64,000 bases of DNA from Bacteroidales bacterium UBA7569 (GCA_002477945.1 DLLF01000028.1:1-64000); one strand, 5' to 3'. Positions 35,481 through 44,805 are shown, counted from the first letter of the stretch. The notes: generated by a model not told the origin, from the sequence alone. Made by a program: numbers and translations.

Positions 35481-36749
35481 CTACTTCTCGATACCAAGGA
35501 GTTCTACCTCGAAGACAAGAGTTGCATAGGGCGGGATCTGCTGACCGGCACCATTCTCTCCATAGGCAAGATTGTAGGGGATATAGAGTTTCCACTTGGA
35601 GCCGACAGGCATCAACTGAAGGGCTTCCGTCCAGCCGGGAATGACCTGAGTAACACCAAAGACAATGGGTTCACCGCGTTTGATAGAACTATCGAAGACT
35701 GTTCCGTCTATGAGAGTTCCTTCATAGTGTACACGAACTTTGTCGTCCTTTGCAGGAACAGCACCTTTGCCATTAACCAAAATCTCATATTGCAATCCGG
35801 ACTCGGTAGTCACGATTCCTTCACGAAGTGCATTTGCAGCAAGGAAGGCTTCCCCTTCTTTGCGGATTTTTCCGAAACGGATGTCATTAACCGTGTGGCG
35901 GAGATAGTCGTCAGCAGCGGGAAGAGTGAACAACGTGGTGTCGCTATAGAAACCGTTTACAAAGCCTTGCTTGATAAGATCGAAACGAGTGTCCACGCCC
36001 TCTATGCCAATAAGTTGTCCTTCATCTGCCTGACGGCGGATGGTCATACCTATATTTTTGCCCATCTGTGCCATCTCGGGATTGATTTGGCGGAGGGACA
36101 AGCCCTTGTTGACTGCATTAACAAGCATCTTGAACTCCTTGCCCGTAGAATCATTGACCAAGACGTTTTGGCGGATGCCGTCTCCATTGACATACCCGAA
36201 GGCGTAACTGATACTATCCACCAAGGAAGACAATTTGATTTGCTTTACTTTTGAGGGACATGACGACTTAACGACTTTCTGCTCTCCACGATACAGAGTG
36301 TCGGTGTAAGCAGCCATGAGTTTGCTTTGATAGTACTCACGGGCTCCATTCACCGTCATCATAAGCGTGTCACGGCGTATGCCATTGACGATACCTTGGA
36401 AGAATGCTTTCTCATTGATCGGGTAACGGGGATTTTCTGCGAGTCCCGTTTTCTCCATCTGTTTGACAGCCGTTGCCATTCCGAGACCCATCTGCTCTAC
36501 TTGAGAAAGATTTTCGTTCTTCTCGTAACCTTCTGAAAGAGCATCCATGAATTCGTCAATGACCGCTTTATTTGAGTCGTTTGCCAAATAATACATTTTT
36601 ATTTGTGCGCCGTTGAGGAATCCAAGGGCATAGTTGAGACTATCCGTTTGGTCATTCAGTTCAACACTTTTTGCCTCGTAGGAATGACCACATGAGACCA
36701 TTGCCATACAGAGAGCGACAAGGAAAATACCAATTTGTTTCATTTCCAT
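35481..36749 (-). CDS. FKBP-type peptidyl-prolyl isomerase lipoprotein
   Basis: 422 residues. Signal peptide with lipobox (VALCMAMVSC), then two copies of the FKBP N-terminal dimerisation-type domain (NYALGFLNGAQIK... and SYAFGYVNGDGIR...), then one C-terminal FKBP catalytic domain (VRVHYEGTLIDGTVFDSS, WTEALQLMPVG, IPPYATLVFEVELLGI). FKBPs accelerate folding at proline; this one is membrane-attached in the envelope. It follows a smaller FKBP gene by 14 bases, and their catalytic domains are near identical at DNA level, suggesting a recent tandem copy. An alternative start is ATG 36743. Confidence 0.92.
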   Translation of the reverse strand: MEMKQIGIFLVALCMAMVSCGHSYEAKSVELNDQTDSLNYALGFLNGAQIKMYYLANDSNKAVIDEFMDALSEGYEKNENLSQVEQMGLGMATAVKQMEKTGLAENPRYPINEKAFFQGIVNGIRRDTLMMTVNGAREYYQSKLMAAYTDTLYRGEQKVVKSSCPSKVKQIKLSSLVDSISYAFGYVNGDGIRQNVLVNDSTGKEFKMLVNAVNKGLSLRQINPEMAQMGKNIGMTIRRQADEGQLIGIEGVDTRFDLIKQGFVNGFYSDTTLFTLPAADDYLRHTVNDIRFGKIRKEGEAFLAANALREGIVTTESGLQYEILVNGKGAVPAKDDKVRVHYEGTLIDGTVFDSSIKRGEPIVFGVTQVIPGWTEALQLMPVGSKWKLYIPYNLAYGENGAGQQIPPYATLVFEVELLGIEK

Positions 36750-36763
36750 ATACTAATTAGAGT

Positions 36764-37348
36764 TTATTCAATACCAAGAAGTTCGACCGTAAAGACAAGC
36801 GTTGCGTAGGGCGGGATCTGCTGACCGGCTCCGCGTTCCCCATAGGCAAGGTTGTAGGGGATATAGAATTTATACTTCGAGCCGATACTCATGAGTTGGA
36901 GGCCTTCCGTCCAGCCCTTGATAACCTGATTAAGAGGGAATGAGACAGGCTCACCACGACGGTAGGAACTGTCGAAAACAGTACCATCTATGAGCGTACC
37001 CTCATAGTGAACACGTACAGTGTCGGTTGCCTTCGGTTTTTGTCCGAGCGTGGCATCCAGCACTTCATATTGCAAACCGGACGGAGTGGTGCGCACGCCA
37101 CCCCGTTTTGCATTTTCTTCCAGGAACTTCCGACCGCGTTCTTTTTCCGCACTACTCATTTCCTCTTCCAATTCGGAGAAGAATTTTTGCAGGATCTGCT
37201 GCGCTTCCTGCAATGATATTTTAGGCGTTTGGGCAGCAAGAACATCTTCTATTCCCTGCGCGAAATCCTGATATTGAAGGTTTTTCACGCCGCTTCCCAA
37301 AAGACTTTGCCCCATGCTCAAGCCAAGGGCATAACTGATTTTATCCAT
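36764..37348 (-). CDS. FKBP-type peptidyl-prolyl isomerase (FklB-like)
   Basis: 194 residues: an N-terminal helical dimerisation domain (DKISYALGLSMGQSLL...) and the FKBP domain with VRVHYEGTLIDGTVFDSS, WTEGLQLMSIG and IPPYATLVFTVELLGI. There is no signal peptide, so it is expected in the cytosol, unlike the lipoprotein copy just downstream. A good promoter lies at 37393-37424. Confidence 0.92.
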   Translation of the reverse strand: MDKISYALGLSMGQSLLGSGVKNLQYQDFAQGIEDVLAAQTPKISLQEAQQILQKFFSELEEEMSSAEKERGRKFLEENAKRGGVRTTPSGLQYEVLDATLGQKPKATDTVRVHYEGTLIDGTVFDSSYRRGEPVSFPLNQVIKGWTEGLQLMSIGSKYKFYIPYNLAYGERGAGQQIPPYATLVFTVELLGIE

Positions 37349-37392
37349 TATCGTTTTTATCTTGTTATTTATTCATTACCACAAAATCCGTG

Positions 37393-37424
37393 CAAAGTTA
37401 CAAAGATTTTCCTTCTTTCACAAA
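37393..37424 (-). promoter_or_regulatory. Bacteroidota promoter for the FKBP pair
   Basis: Minus strand: TTTG (37424-37421), 20-base spacer, TAACTTTG (37400-37393). The predicted leader is about 40 bases. Confidence 0.75.
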
Positions 37425-37444
37425 CAGGCAAGATATTGAAACCA

Positions 37445-39007
37445 TCACGGCAGGGGTTCGACACGCCAATAGTCCACATCCAGCCAGCCTCCATCGTTTT
37501 TACTTTCCGCCGCCCTTGTGCAGAAGAGTCCCATTTTCGCGCCAATCCATTCGCGCCCCGTAGCCTGAACGGGAATAGCGATTGTCTTATACTTTTTTCC
37601 GTCGAGACTATACGAGAATATACACTGTCCGGAGGATTTGCACTGCATCCGCAAGTAAACCCACGTATCGGGCTGGACGCTTGTGAGCGCCATATTATAG
37701 GACTCCGCCTTGAAACTGAGCACTATTCCATCAGCAAGGTTCTTCATCACCATATAGGCAGGCCGTGTGCCATCAAGAATGAGTCCAGCCTGTTCCCCCT
37801 TGTGCTTGTCGCTCGGACAGAAACGTATCCGCGTAGTGACCATGAAACTGCGTGCAGGAAACTTCTGCAGCAAGAGATTGGGTACTTCCGACGACGGAGA
37901 ATAGTAGGAAAAGAGACGGAGTTGCCCCGTCTTGGCATCACAGAAATACCATTTCGGGTTGACATTCGCCGCCCATTGCCATTGCAATCCCAAAGTAGCG
38001 GAATCGAACTCATCGGACTCGGGGACAGCACACGGCTCAACGGGAGCAGAGACAGCAGGTTTCTTATGCTTGAGTACAGGTGCGCCGTACTTCCCGATCA
38101 CGGGCCAATCGCTTTCCCAATACATCGGCTGGAGGTGAACCACCCGTCCGTAGATTCCCGCATCCTGAAAATGAAGAAACCAGTCTTCGCCCGACTCGGT
38201 ATCCACCCAACCTCCCTGGTGAGGGCCATTGACAGGGGTCTCGCCTTGCTCCAAGACCACTTTCGTTTCGTACGGGCCATATACACTCCTGCTCCGCAAA
38301 GCCAGTTGCCACCCTTGTTTCACTCCTCCCGCAGGCGCAAAGACATAGTAGTAGCCATTACGCTTATAGAATTTAGGTCCTTCTATCGTCGGATTATCGC
38401 GATGACCATCGTACACAATTCTGCTTTCACCGAGAACACCACTTCCGTCAGGCGTCAGTTGCATGACAGCCAATACGCTCTTCAAGCCTGCCCGACTGCC
38501 GGCATAGGCATGAACCAAATAGACATTCCCGTCTTCGTCCCACAAGGGACAAGGGTCGATCAGTCCTTTGCCCGCTTTCACCAAGACGGGGCGGTTCCAC
38601 AAGCCGCGTACATCTTGCGTACGGAGCATATATATGCCCCTGTCGGGATCGCCATAGTAAATATAGAACCAGCCATCGTGGTAGCGGATGGATGGTGCCC
38701 AGACACAACCGCCATATTGCGGGGTTTCCACGCCCTCGGTTCCAGGCAGGACATCCGGAAGAGCAGCACCGACGATTTCCCAATGCACCAAATCTACAGA
38801 ATGAAGTATCTGCAAGCCCGGCACACAATTGAAAGAAGAGGACGTCATATAGAAATCCTTCCCTACACGGCAGACATCAGGGTCGGAATAGTCGGCATAG
38901 AGAATCGGATTGCGATAGTTCCCGTCTCCCATATCGGCTTTCCATACCTGCGCAAAAGAACTTACTGCCATCAGCAGCAAGACACCCAACAGTGAAACTT
39001 TTTTCAT
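37445..39007 (-). CDS. glycoside hydrolase family 43 protein
   Basis: 520 residues. Signal peptide (MKKVSLLGVLLLMAVSSFAQ). The five-bladed propeller has the GH43 residues: YADYSDPDVCRVG (general base Asp), DPCPLWDEDGNVYLVHA (pKa-setting Asp) and NPTIEGPKFYKRNGYYY (general acid Glu). A C-terminal beta-sandwich (about residues 340-518, LGLQWQWAANVNPKWYF...) is the GH43 C2/DUF1349-like domain. Likely an exo-acting xylosidase or arabinofuranosidase on hemicellulose or pectin side chains. It follows the MATE gene by six bases. Confidence 0.92.
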   Translation of the reverse strand: MKKVSLLGVLLLMAVSSFAQVWKADMGDGNYRNPILYADYSDPDVCRVGKDFYMTSSSFNCVPGLQILHSVDLVHWEIVGAALPDVLPGTEGVETPQYGGCVWAPSIRYHDGWFYIYYGDPDRGIYMLRTQDVRGLWNRPVLVKAGKGLIDPCPLWDEDGNVYLVHAYAGSRAGLKSVLAVMQLTPDGSGVLGESRIVYDGHRDNPTIEGPKFYKRNGYYYVFAPAGGVKQGWQLALRSRSVYGPYETKVVLEQGETPVNGPHQGGWVDTESGEDWFLHFQDAGIYGRVVHLQPMYWESDWPVIGKYGAPVLKHKKPAVSAPVEPCAVPESDEFDSATLGLQWQWAANVNPKWYFCDAKTGQLRLFSYYSPSSEVPNLLLQKFPARSFMVTTRIRFCPSDKHKGEQAGLILDGTRPAYMVMKNLADGIVLSFKAESYNMALTSVQPDTWVYLRMQCKSSGQCIFSYSLDGKKYKTIAIPVQATGREWIGAKMGLFCTRAAESKNDGGWLDVDYWRVEPLP

Positions 39008-39013
39008 AGTCCG

Positions 39014-40357
39014 TTATACGTTTTCAGTTGTTTCCAATGTTTCAATCCGTTGTTCCATCGGTTTCCACTTGAGCGTCATATAAACCGTGCGAACAACCAA
39101 GTGTACAAAATAGGCAATATACAAAGCCTGTACCATAAAGACCTTTTCCAGAGCAAAATAGACTATTATGAAACTCAACGCCGCCCATATCATGCAATTG
39201 CGCACTTCCTTGCCCGCCGTAGCACCGATATAGATACCATCCCAAAGGAAAGCGGCACAACTCAAGAGCGGCATCAGCACCAGCCAAAAGAGATACCGGC
39301 GTGAACAACCGATTATACCTGAATCGTTGGTCATGAGACGTACCATCCATTCGCCACCCGCAGCATAAGCAAACGTGCTGACGACACCTATCACCAAAGC
39401 CCAAAGGAAGAGAATCTTCACCAAAGAACGGAGAGCCGTCCGGTTCTTCTCTCCGAAGAAACGTCCCGCGAGCGCCTCTCCCGCATAAGCAAAGCCATCC
39501 AAGAAATAGGAATAGAGCATGAGGAGTTTCATCATAATGCTACTCACTGCCAATTCGGTATCACCATATTTGGCGGCAATCGTCGTAAAACCGACATAGA
39601 CAACCATGAAACAGAGCGAACGCACGAACAGATTGCCATTCAGTGCAAAGAGTTTGCGCATTTCACTCCAGCGGATACAGTGTTTCCAATCCAAGGCACG
39701 AAGTGTGTCCCCATACTTACAGAGGAGGATGGCTGCCACCAAGAGTCCCGTATATTGCGCCACAACCGTGCCATGTGCGACACCCAACGCCCCAAGCGGT
39801 GTTTTGACCGCAAACAAATAACTGGCAATCACGTTAACCACATTCACCACCAAGTCGCACACCATGGGAGCGACGGTATTCTGCATACCGATAAACCACC
39901 CCTTGAGTGCCAGCAGGCTGAGAGTGGCAGGAGCCGCCCATATACGGACAAAGAAATAACTGCGTGCAAACGAAGCCACTTCGGCGGAACAAGGGACGAA
40001 GAAAAGCACCACATTGACAAAGACCCACTGCAACGCCCATATCAAGAGGGAGGCAGAGAACGACATACCGAGGCTCTGTGCCAAAATGTCAGACATCGCT
40101 TTTTTATCCTTCCGTCCATAGGCTTGCGCCGTCATACCCCCTGTACCGACACGCAGGAAACCAAAGTTCCAATAGAGCAAATCGAAGAGCATGGTACCGA
40201 CAGCAATACCTCCTATAGCCGTAGCATCGGAGATATGCCCGACTATAGCCGTATCAACCATACCCACCAAGGGAATGGTGATGCTTGCCAAAATGCTGGG
40301 AACGGCAAGACGCAGGACTTCTTTATTCAGACCCTTCAGCGGATATGTGACACTCAT
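39014..40357 (-). CDS. MATE family efflux transporter (DinF-like)
   Basis: 447 residues with 12 predicted membrane segments in two MatE halves. Starts LNKEVLRLAVPSILASITIPLVGMVDTAIVGH, typical of the DinF branch. It would expel cationic or other compounds using H+ or Na+. Its start codon lies 34 bases inside the upstream DUF4832 gene, so both are on one mRNA; the GH43 gene follows. Substrate unknown; the neighbours suggest no specific drug. Confidence 0.9.
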   Translation of the reverse strand: MSVTYPLKGLNKEVLRLAVPSILASITIPLVGMVDTAIVGHISDATAIGGIAVGTMLFDLLYWNFGFLRVGTGGMTAQAYGRKDKKAMSDILAQSLGMSFSASLLIWALQWVFVNVVLFFVPCSAEVASFARSYFFVRIWAAPATLSLLALKGWFIGMQNTVAPMVCDLVVNVVNVIASYLFAVKTPLGALGVAHGTVVAQYTGLLVAAILLCKYGDTLRALDWKHCIRWSEMRKLFALNGNLFVRSLCFMVVYVGFTTIAAKYGDTELAVSSIMMKLLMLYSYFLDGFAYAGEALAGRFFGEKNRTALRSLVKILFLWALVIGVVSTFAYAAGGEWMVRLMTNDSGIIGCSRRYLFWLVLMPLLSCAAFLWDGIYIGATAGKEVRNCMIWAALSFIIVYFALEKVFMVQALYIAYFVHLVVRTVYMTLKWKPMEQRIETLETTENV

Positions 40358-41732
40358 ATTCTATATGTTGTTGTTGTCCGACAAGATCGGATTCTATACA
40401 CAAACTGTCTTCTTCCGAGAGTTGTCTTTTAATGACAAATGTTTTGCGTTCACCGGGGAGCAGTCCCCGCAGGGTTTCTTCAGAACGACAATCCCCAATT
40501 GCGAAAAAAGCGTCACGATAGAGGGGCGCGATGCCGATGTTCTTGGCAAGCACTCTCGTTTCATCAGGTGACGTTATACAATCCAAGACCTTGAAACGAT
40601 AGCCGCACAACATACCCGCCTGCCGGAACCGTTCGGGCGAGCCATAGGCGGTTCCGGGAGCATCGTTGGCAATCATGAAACTGATATGATACTTTGCCGA
40701 TGCCGCCTCCCAGGTCACCCCATACAGCCCTGCCGGATTAAGAAAAGTACGCTGGTCTTTGCTGTCATAATAACTTATCTCTCCACCGCAAGCAGCCCGC
40801 TGCCAACGATTGGCGGCTCCCAATGCCAACCAACATTCCTCGTTGTAGCCTTCACCCTGCACCTTGTCGTGTTCTTTGTGCATAAAGGAATCGTCGAACA
40901 GACCAAAAGACAAACCCATCAGAGCGGCATTTTGCGTTACGGGAGAGTAAGCCCCGTCCGCAGCATCGATACTGACAAGCCACGGAATATCCATGGTGAT
41001 AGACAAGTGGTTCAAGAAGTCCGTCTGGTATTCTTTTGAGGGGAAATTGACTCCCAACCTCAGAGGTGTTCCATAGATATGATATTCCGACCAATGTCCG
41101 AACCCCACTTCCAGAAAAGCAAGACGGGGGTCGTTGCCATAGCGGGCGTTGAAGTCGGTGTAGAACTGCATAGAGAACCACTGCAACTCCTTGTTAGACC
41201 AATCGGCATACCAAGTTGCCCCATCGCCGTTCGGATTTTTGCTATAGGTTTCGTGATAATCCGCCCTTTCCTTGATATAACCGGGTACGGCTGTTGTCCC
41301 CGCCTTTCCGTCCACATCGGTACTACCCGGATATTCGTAGCGGAAACGCACGACAGCCTGATGACCTCGAGAGGCGATGCCGGCAAGCATTGCATCGAAA
41401 GACGTCCAATCGTAGAGGATCCTCCCCCCCTCTTTCCCTTTTACCACAGCAGACGGAAGGCAATAAGAGTATTCCAAAGATATGGACTTGCCGTACTGTG
41501 TATGCAAATCAGCGGCATCGTCACACCAAAGAACCAGTCCCGTCATGGGTTGAACACTTGTAACGACTTGCGTCATAGGGAAACGATGCCATAACGAATC
41601 CTTTATAACAAGACGAGTGGTGTCATTGTCTTCTTTCCGTGGATTATCTATGAGATTTTCGCCATTACACGACACGAGAGAACACAAGACTACAAGAGAA
41701 ACAAACAATATCGACCCAAAACGACTACGCAT
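40323..41732 (-). CDS. DUF4832/DUF4874 domain-containing lipoprotein
   Basis: About 469 residues from ATG 41732. Lipoprotein signal with lipobox VLCSLVSC at about residues 9-16. The body resembles DUF4874 plus DUF4832 proteins (TSFDAMLAGIASRGHQAVVRFRYEYPG; VGFGHWSEYHIYG; GFGLFDDSFM-type segment), a TIM-barrel-like glycoside-hydrolase-related family of unknown activity. The frame is open to 41825, but the promoter at 41751-41781 excludes starts further up. It shares an mRNA with the MATE and GH43 genes, so a role in glycan use is plausible. Confidence 0.8.
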   Translation of the reverse strand: MRSRFGSILFVSLVVLCSLVSCNGENLIDNPRKEDNDTTRLVIKDSLWHRFPMTQVVTSVQPMTGLVLWCDDAADLHTQYGKSISLEYSYCLPSAVVKGKEGGRILYDWTSFDAMLAGIASRGHQAVVRFRYEYPGSTDVDGKAGTTAVPGYIKERADYHETYSKNPNGDGATWYADWSNKELQWFSMQFYTDFNARYGNDPRLAFLEVGFGHWSEYHIYGTPLRLGVNFPSKEYQTDFLNHLSITMDIPWLVSIDAADGAYSPVTQNAALMGLSFGLFDDSFMHKEHDKVQGEGYNEECWLALGAANRWQRAACGGEISYYDSKDQRTFLNPAGLYGVTWEAASAKYHISFMIANDAPGTAYGSPERFRQAGMLCGYRFKVLDCITSPDETRVLAKNIGIAPLYRDAFFAIGDCRSEETLRGLLPGERKTFVIKRQLSEEDSLCIESDLVGQQQHIEYECHISAEGSE

Positions 41733-41750
41733 ACGGCTCCTAACAGGCAA

Positions 41751-41781
41751 CAAAGGTACAAAATTGTTTGCGGTTTTGCAA
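41751..41781 (-). promoter_or_regulatory. Bacteroidota promoter for the DUF4832-MATE-GH43 operon
   Basis: Minus strand: TTG (41781-41779), 20-base spacer, TACCTTTG (41758-41751). The ATG at 41732 would have a leader of about 12 bases. Confidence 0.75.
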
Positions 41782-41905
41782 GGAAGTTTATGCGTTGGCA
41801 GGCTGAGAGGGTTATACGCAGACATTCCCAGAGAGGATATTTCAGGCTATAGAAAAACGGAACGGATCGGGCGGATTAGTCTAATTGGACGGATGGAACC
41901 GACAG

Positions 41906-41928
41906 GTCGGGCGACAGTATCGCCCGAC
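41906..41928. repeat. CGGGCGA hairpin, copy 2
   Basis: Perfect 9-bp arms GTCGGGCGA (41906-41914) and TCGCCCGAC (41920-41928), then AAGAAACAACAC. Copy 1 (7099-7117) has the same core and the same AAGAAACAA flank, preceded by the same GGATTGG/GGACGGAT type of run. Confidence 0.65.
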
Positions 41929-41986
41929 AAGAAACAACACACCGTTTTACGATTGGACAACTTGGCTTTACTCACCTTATTTCCAG

Positions 41987-42039
41987 TTCTCGTAGAGGGG
42001 TCGTTGAGGTCGGCTTCAGGGGTCGATGAGGGGTCGTAT
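41987..42039 (+). repeat. dispersed GAGGGGTCG element, copy 4
   Basis: TCTCGTAGAGGGGTCGTTGA, then GGTCGGCTTCAGGGGTCG and an extra ATGAGGGGTCG unit. Confidence 0.65.
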
Positions 42040-42115
42040 GGAAGAGGGAATCTACGGGAAAGCAAACAGCAGTTACAAGGAATCCGTATTGTTTTTACAA
42101 CCCATGTTCCACTTT

Positions 42116-44740
42116 CTATAATTGACGGAGTGTCTCGATAAACTCGGTATAGGTGTATGCGCCGTCTTCTTTCCGGTTTTGATAGACGAGGAAATAGCGG
42201 TATTCGCCGCCCGCTTTGTTTGCCCACATATTGCCGAGCAGAATCTTGTCGGCGGCATCGAGGTGGTCGCCTTTGGTCTCAAGCAATACCGTCTTTCCGC
42301 GACGGGTGCGGATGATAAAGTCGGGGTAGTGGTTGATAAATCCGTTGATGCAGAAGTCTTTGCGCTCGCGGTTGCGCGTCCACCATTCTACATTTTCCAA
42401 GTTCGCCACCTCATTGATGACCTGCTTCTCAAACCCGTTCACATCCTCTTCGCGTGTGTGCAGCATCTTGGTGATACTGTCTTGCGGAGCGGAGAGTACA
42501 ATCTCGTCGGGGATAGAGAACGCGGGGCGGACAAAGATTTGGTCGGTGTCTAATCCGCGGCGGAACTGCTGCTGTTTGTAGCGGTTTTCCAATGCCAATA
42601 TATCCTGCTTCAGCACCTGTGTGTATTCGTTGATGTGCAGTAGAAACTGCTCAAAGTCCGCCTCTCGGAACTCAATAAACCGCTGTTCTATATAGGTTTG
42701 CACGTCTTTGGGCGTGAGGGGTATCATCTTGCCCATGAGTGCCGCCACCTCGCTGCTGCAGCGGGTGCGCTTGCTGTCTATATTGTCGGCATCGCGTATA
42801 TAGTTCAGTATCAAGTCGTATGCCGAACCTTTGATTTTCTCATAGCGGGGTGTATGGTCGTCTGTTTGGTCGGATATATCCACTTTGTAGAGGCTGGTCT
42901 CCGCCCTTTCGAAGGAGAAAGGCGGTGTCTCCTGTGCGGACAGGCGGAAACCTTGCAGGAGGTCTTCGCCCTCCAACAGGTGGTCGTTGGCTTCGCCGAA
43001 GATATTACCCGGCGAACTCTCATCGCGAATGAAGAACTGCGGCAGCCGAATCGTTTTGGCACTCTCGGCATAGAGCGACTGTATCGTGGCGCGTTTGACG
43101 CTTTCTGCCAGTTCGACCGGCACTTGTTCGCCGGTCTGCTGTTGTATCTGTTGTTCCATATCCGTGGCTTGTTGGTGTGCGGTGGCGAGTATCTGTGCCA
43201 CTTCTTTGTTGTCTTCTGTTGTGTTTTGCGGTTGATATGCTATGTCGGTTCGTCCGTCGAAACGGATAGCGGTGGTGTCGATGTCATCGGCTGTGGTCGT
43301 CTGCATGGGTGTCTCTTCGGGGAATAGCATTTGCAAGGTAGGGGCAGTGGTTGGTGCCGGTGCGGCGTTGTCCGCCATATCCATGGAGCGGTAGTCGCGG
43401 GCGGAGAAACCCGCATGGTTGAGCCCCGCCACTACGCTTTGCAACGTGTCCTGGAACTTTGCCGAGGCGGTCAGCAGGTAGGACAGGTTCAGTACATCGG
43501 CATTGTTGCGCCGTGCATACGGCAGACGCAGCACACGCCCCACTATCTGCTCCACGTCCACGCTCGACGACTTGTCCGCCAGCGATGCCAATATGTAGGC
43601 AAACGGGCAGTCCCAGCCCTCTTTGAGGGCGTTGATGGTGATGATATAGCGCACGGGGCAGTCGGGCGACATGAGGTCGATGCCTGCCAGTTCGTTGATG
43701 TCGGCGGTCTTTATCTTGATTTGCTCTTCGGGGATATGGAGTGCCATCAGTTTCTCGCGTATCTTGTCGAAGGTCTCACGCTCCTCGTCTTTGTTCTTCG
43801 GTTGGGCTTGGAACAGCACTATCGGTCGTATGTAGCGTGTCGGGTCTTGGCGGGCGGTCTGCTCGAGGGAGCGTTGCAGGTGCAATGCCGAGTCGATGAC
43901 TTGGTTTTTGTTGGTATGGTTATAGACGATGACGGGCAGTTTGACCATGTTGTTGCGCTTGAGTTCCAGTGCGTCGGTGAAACAGATGATGTTGCTGTTC
44001 TGCTTGGGCGTGGCGGTGAGGTCAAGCACTATCGAGGGAGCCATATCGTTGAGCATATCCTCCGAGAGCGGGGTGTTGGCGTTGTGGCTCTCGTCCACTA
44101 TCACCACGGGGTGCAGCGCCCGCAGGACGGACATCAGTTGTATCTCACCCGCAGCGTCCGCCACGGCACCGGGCAGACCGGCAAACGACTGCAGGTAACC
44201 GTTGTCCTGATAGACCTTGCGCCCGTCTTTGTTGGTAGCACGGAAGGAGTCGAACGTGGCGACCATGATGCACAGGTTCTCCCGTACGTTGGAGAGCGAA
44301 AACCCTTGTCCGAGCAACGCCTGCTGCTTGTCGAAGACGAGAACACGGCTGTTGAAATCGATGTCAATACGTTGCCGGTACGGGTGATGTGGATTGGTGA
44401 GGTGGCGCAGTGTCTGCTCCAAGATTGTGGTGGACGGCACGAGCCACACCACCATTTGGCAGGCGGTGTGTATGTGGTTGAAGAGCACCCGCAACGCCGC
44501 CGAGGCAAGCAGGGTCTTGCCGCCGCCTGTCGGCACTTTGCAGCAGATATGCGGGGCGTGGCGGACATTGTCCTTGTAGGGTTCGATGGCAGTGCCGCGG
44601 CAAGGCTCGTAGGCGGGACGGTTGGTGCGCCAGAAGGTGCGGAACGCCTCTACATAGTTGTGGTGAGGGTCTTGCTCGATCAGGGTGAGGTAACGCTCTA
44701 TCTCGTCTAAGTTGTGCTGTTGGTATGATTTCAGTTCCAT
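42116..44740 (-). CDS. res: type III restriction-modification system, restriction/helicase subunit (Res)
   Basis: 874 residues. Superfamily 2 helicase: Walker A in KVPTGGGKTLLASAALRVL (about residues 66-84), DEAD-type box VIVDESHN (about 212-219), LTATPKQN, and VGRVLRLPYARR as motif VI. The C-terminal nuclease has the PD-(D/E)xK pattern NHYPDFII...VLLETKGD (about 807-832). With Mod it forms the ATP-dependent type III restriction complex, which needs two sites in inverse orientation. It lies 82 bases downstream of mod; that gap holds 9-base tandem repeats. Length is slightly short for the family but no domain is missing. Confidence 0.92.
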   Translation of the reverse strand: MELKSYQQHNLDEIERYLTLIEQDPHHNYVEAFRTFWRTNRPAYEPCRGTAIEPYKDNVRHAPHICCKVPTGGGKTLLASAALRVLFNHIHTACQMVVWLVPSTTILEQTLRHLTNPHHPYRQRIDIDFNSRVLVFDKQQALLGQGFSLSNVRENLCIMVATFDSFRATNKDGRKVYQDNGYLQSFAGLPGAVADAAGEIQLMSVLRALHPVVIVDESHNANTPLSEDMLNDMAPSIVLDLTATPKQNSNIICFTDALELKRNNMVKLPVIVYNHTNKNQVIDSALHLQRSLEQTARQDPTRYIRPIVLFQAQPKNKDEERETFDKIREKLMALHIPEEQIKIKTADINELAGIDLMSPDCPVRYIITINALKEGWDCPFAYILASLADKSSSVDVEQIVGRVLRLPYARRNNADVLNLSYLLTASAKFQDTLQSVVAGLNHAGFSARDYRSMDMADNAAPAPTTAPTLQMLFPEETPMQTTTADDIDTTAIRFDGRTDIAYQPQNTTEDNKEVAQILATAHQQATDMEQQIQQQTGEQVPVELAESVKRATIQSLYAESAKTIRLPQFFIRDESSPGNIFGEANDHLLEGEDLLQGFRLSAQETPPFSFERAETSLYKVDISDQTDDHTPRYEKIKGSAYDLILNYIRDADNIDSKRTRCSSEVAALMGKMIPLTPKDVQTYIEQRFIEFREADFEQFLLHINEYTQVLKQDILALENRYKQQQFRRGLDTDQIFVRPAFSIPDEIVLSAPQDSITKMLHTREEDVNGFEKQVINEVANLENVEWWTRNRERKDFCINGFINHYPDFIIRTRRGKTVLLETKGDHLDAADKILLGNMWANKAGGEYRYFLVYQNRKEDGAYTYTEFIETLRQL

Positions 44741-44769
44741 TGTGTGTTCGATTGATTTTGGGTGATAAG

Positions 44770-44805
44770 GTCTTTAACGTCCCTAAAGTCCTTAAGGTCT
44801 CTAAG
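44770..44805. repeat. four tandem 9-base repeats between mod and res
   Basis: GTCTTTAAC, GTCCCTAAA, GTCCTTAAG, GTCTCTAAG, directly adjoining. Consensus GTCYYTAAN. They sit 30 bases upstream of the res start codon. Confidence 0.75.

Larger units (their letters stand above)
41733..42115. other. intergenic region with promoter and repeats
   Basis: From left: the DUF4832 gene promoter, GGACGGAT-type short runs (41862-41900), a perfect hairpin (41906-41928) and the GAGGGGTCG element (41987-42039). No supported gene. Confidence 0.7.

Noticed and set aside
37229..38995. 588-codon open frame on the plus strand
   Set aside because: Antisense shadow of the GH43 gene; composition (Arg, His, Ile) is that of a reversed frame.
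43331..44710. 459-codon open frame on the plus strand
   Set aside because: It is the antisense of res; the res frame has all helicase motifs, the plus frame has none and is Val/Gly/His-rich.
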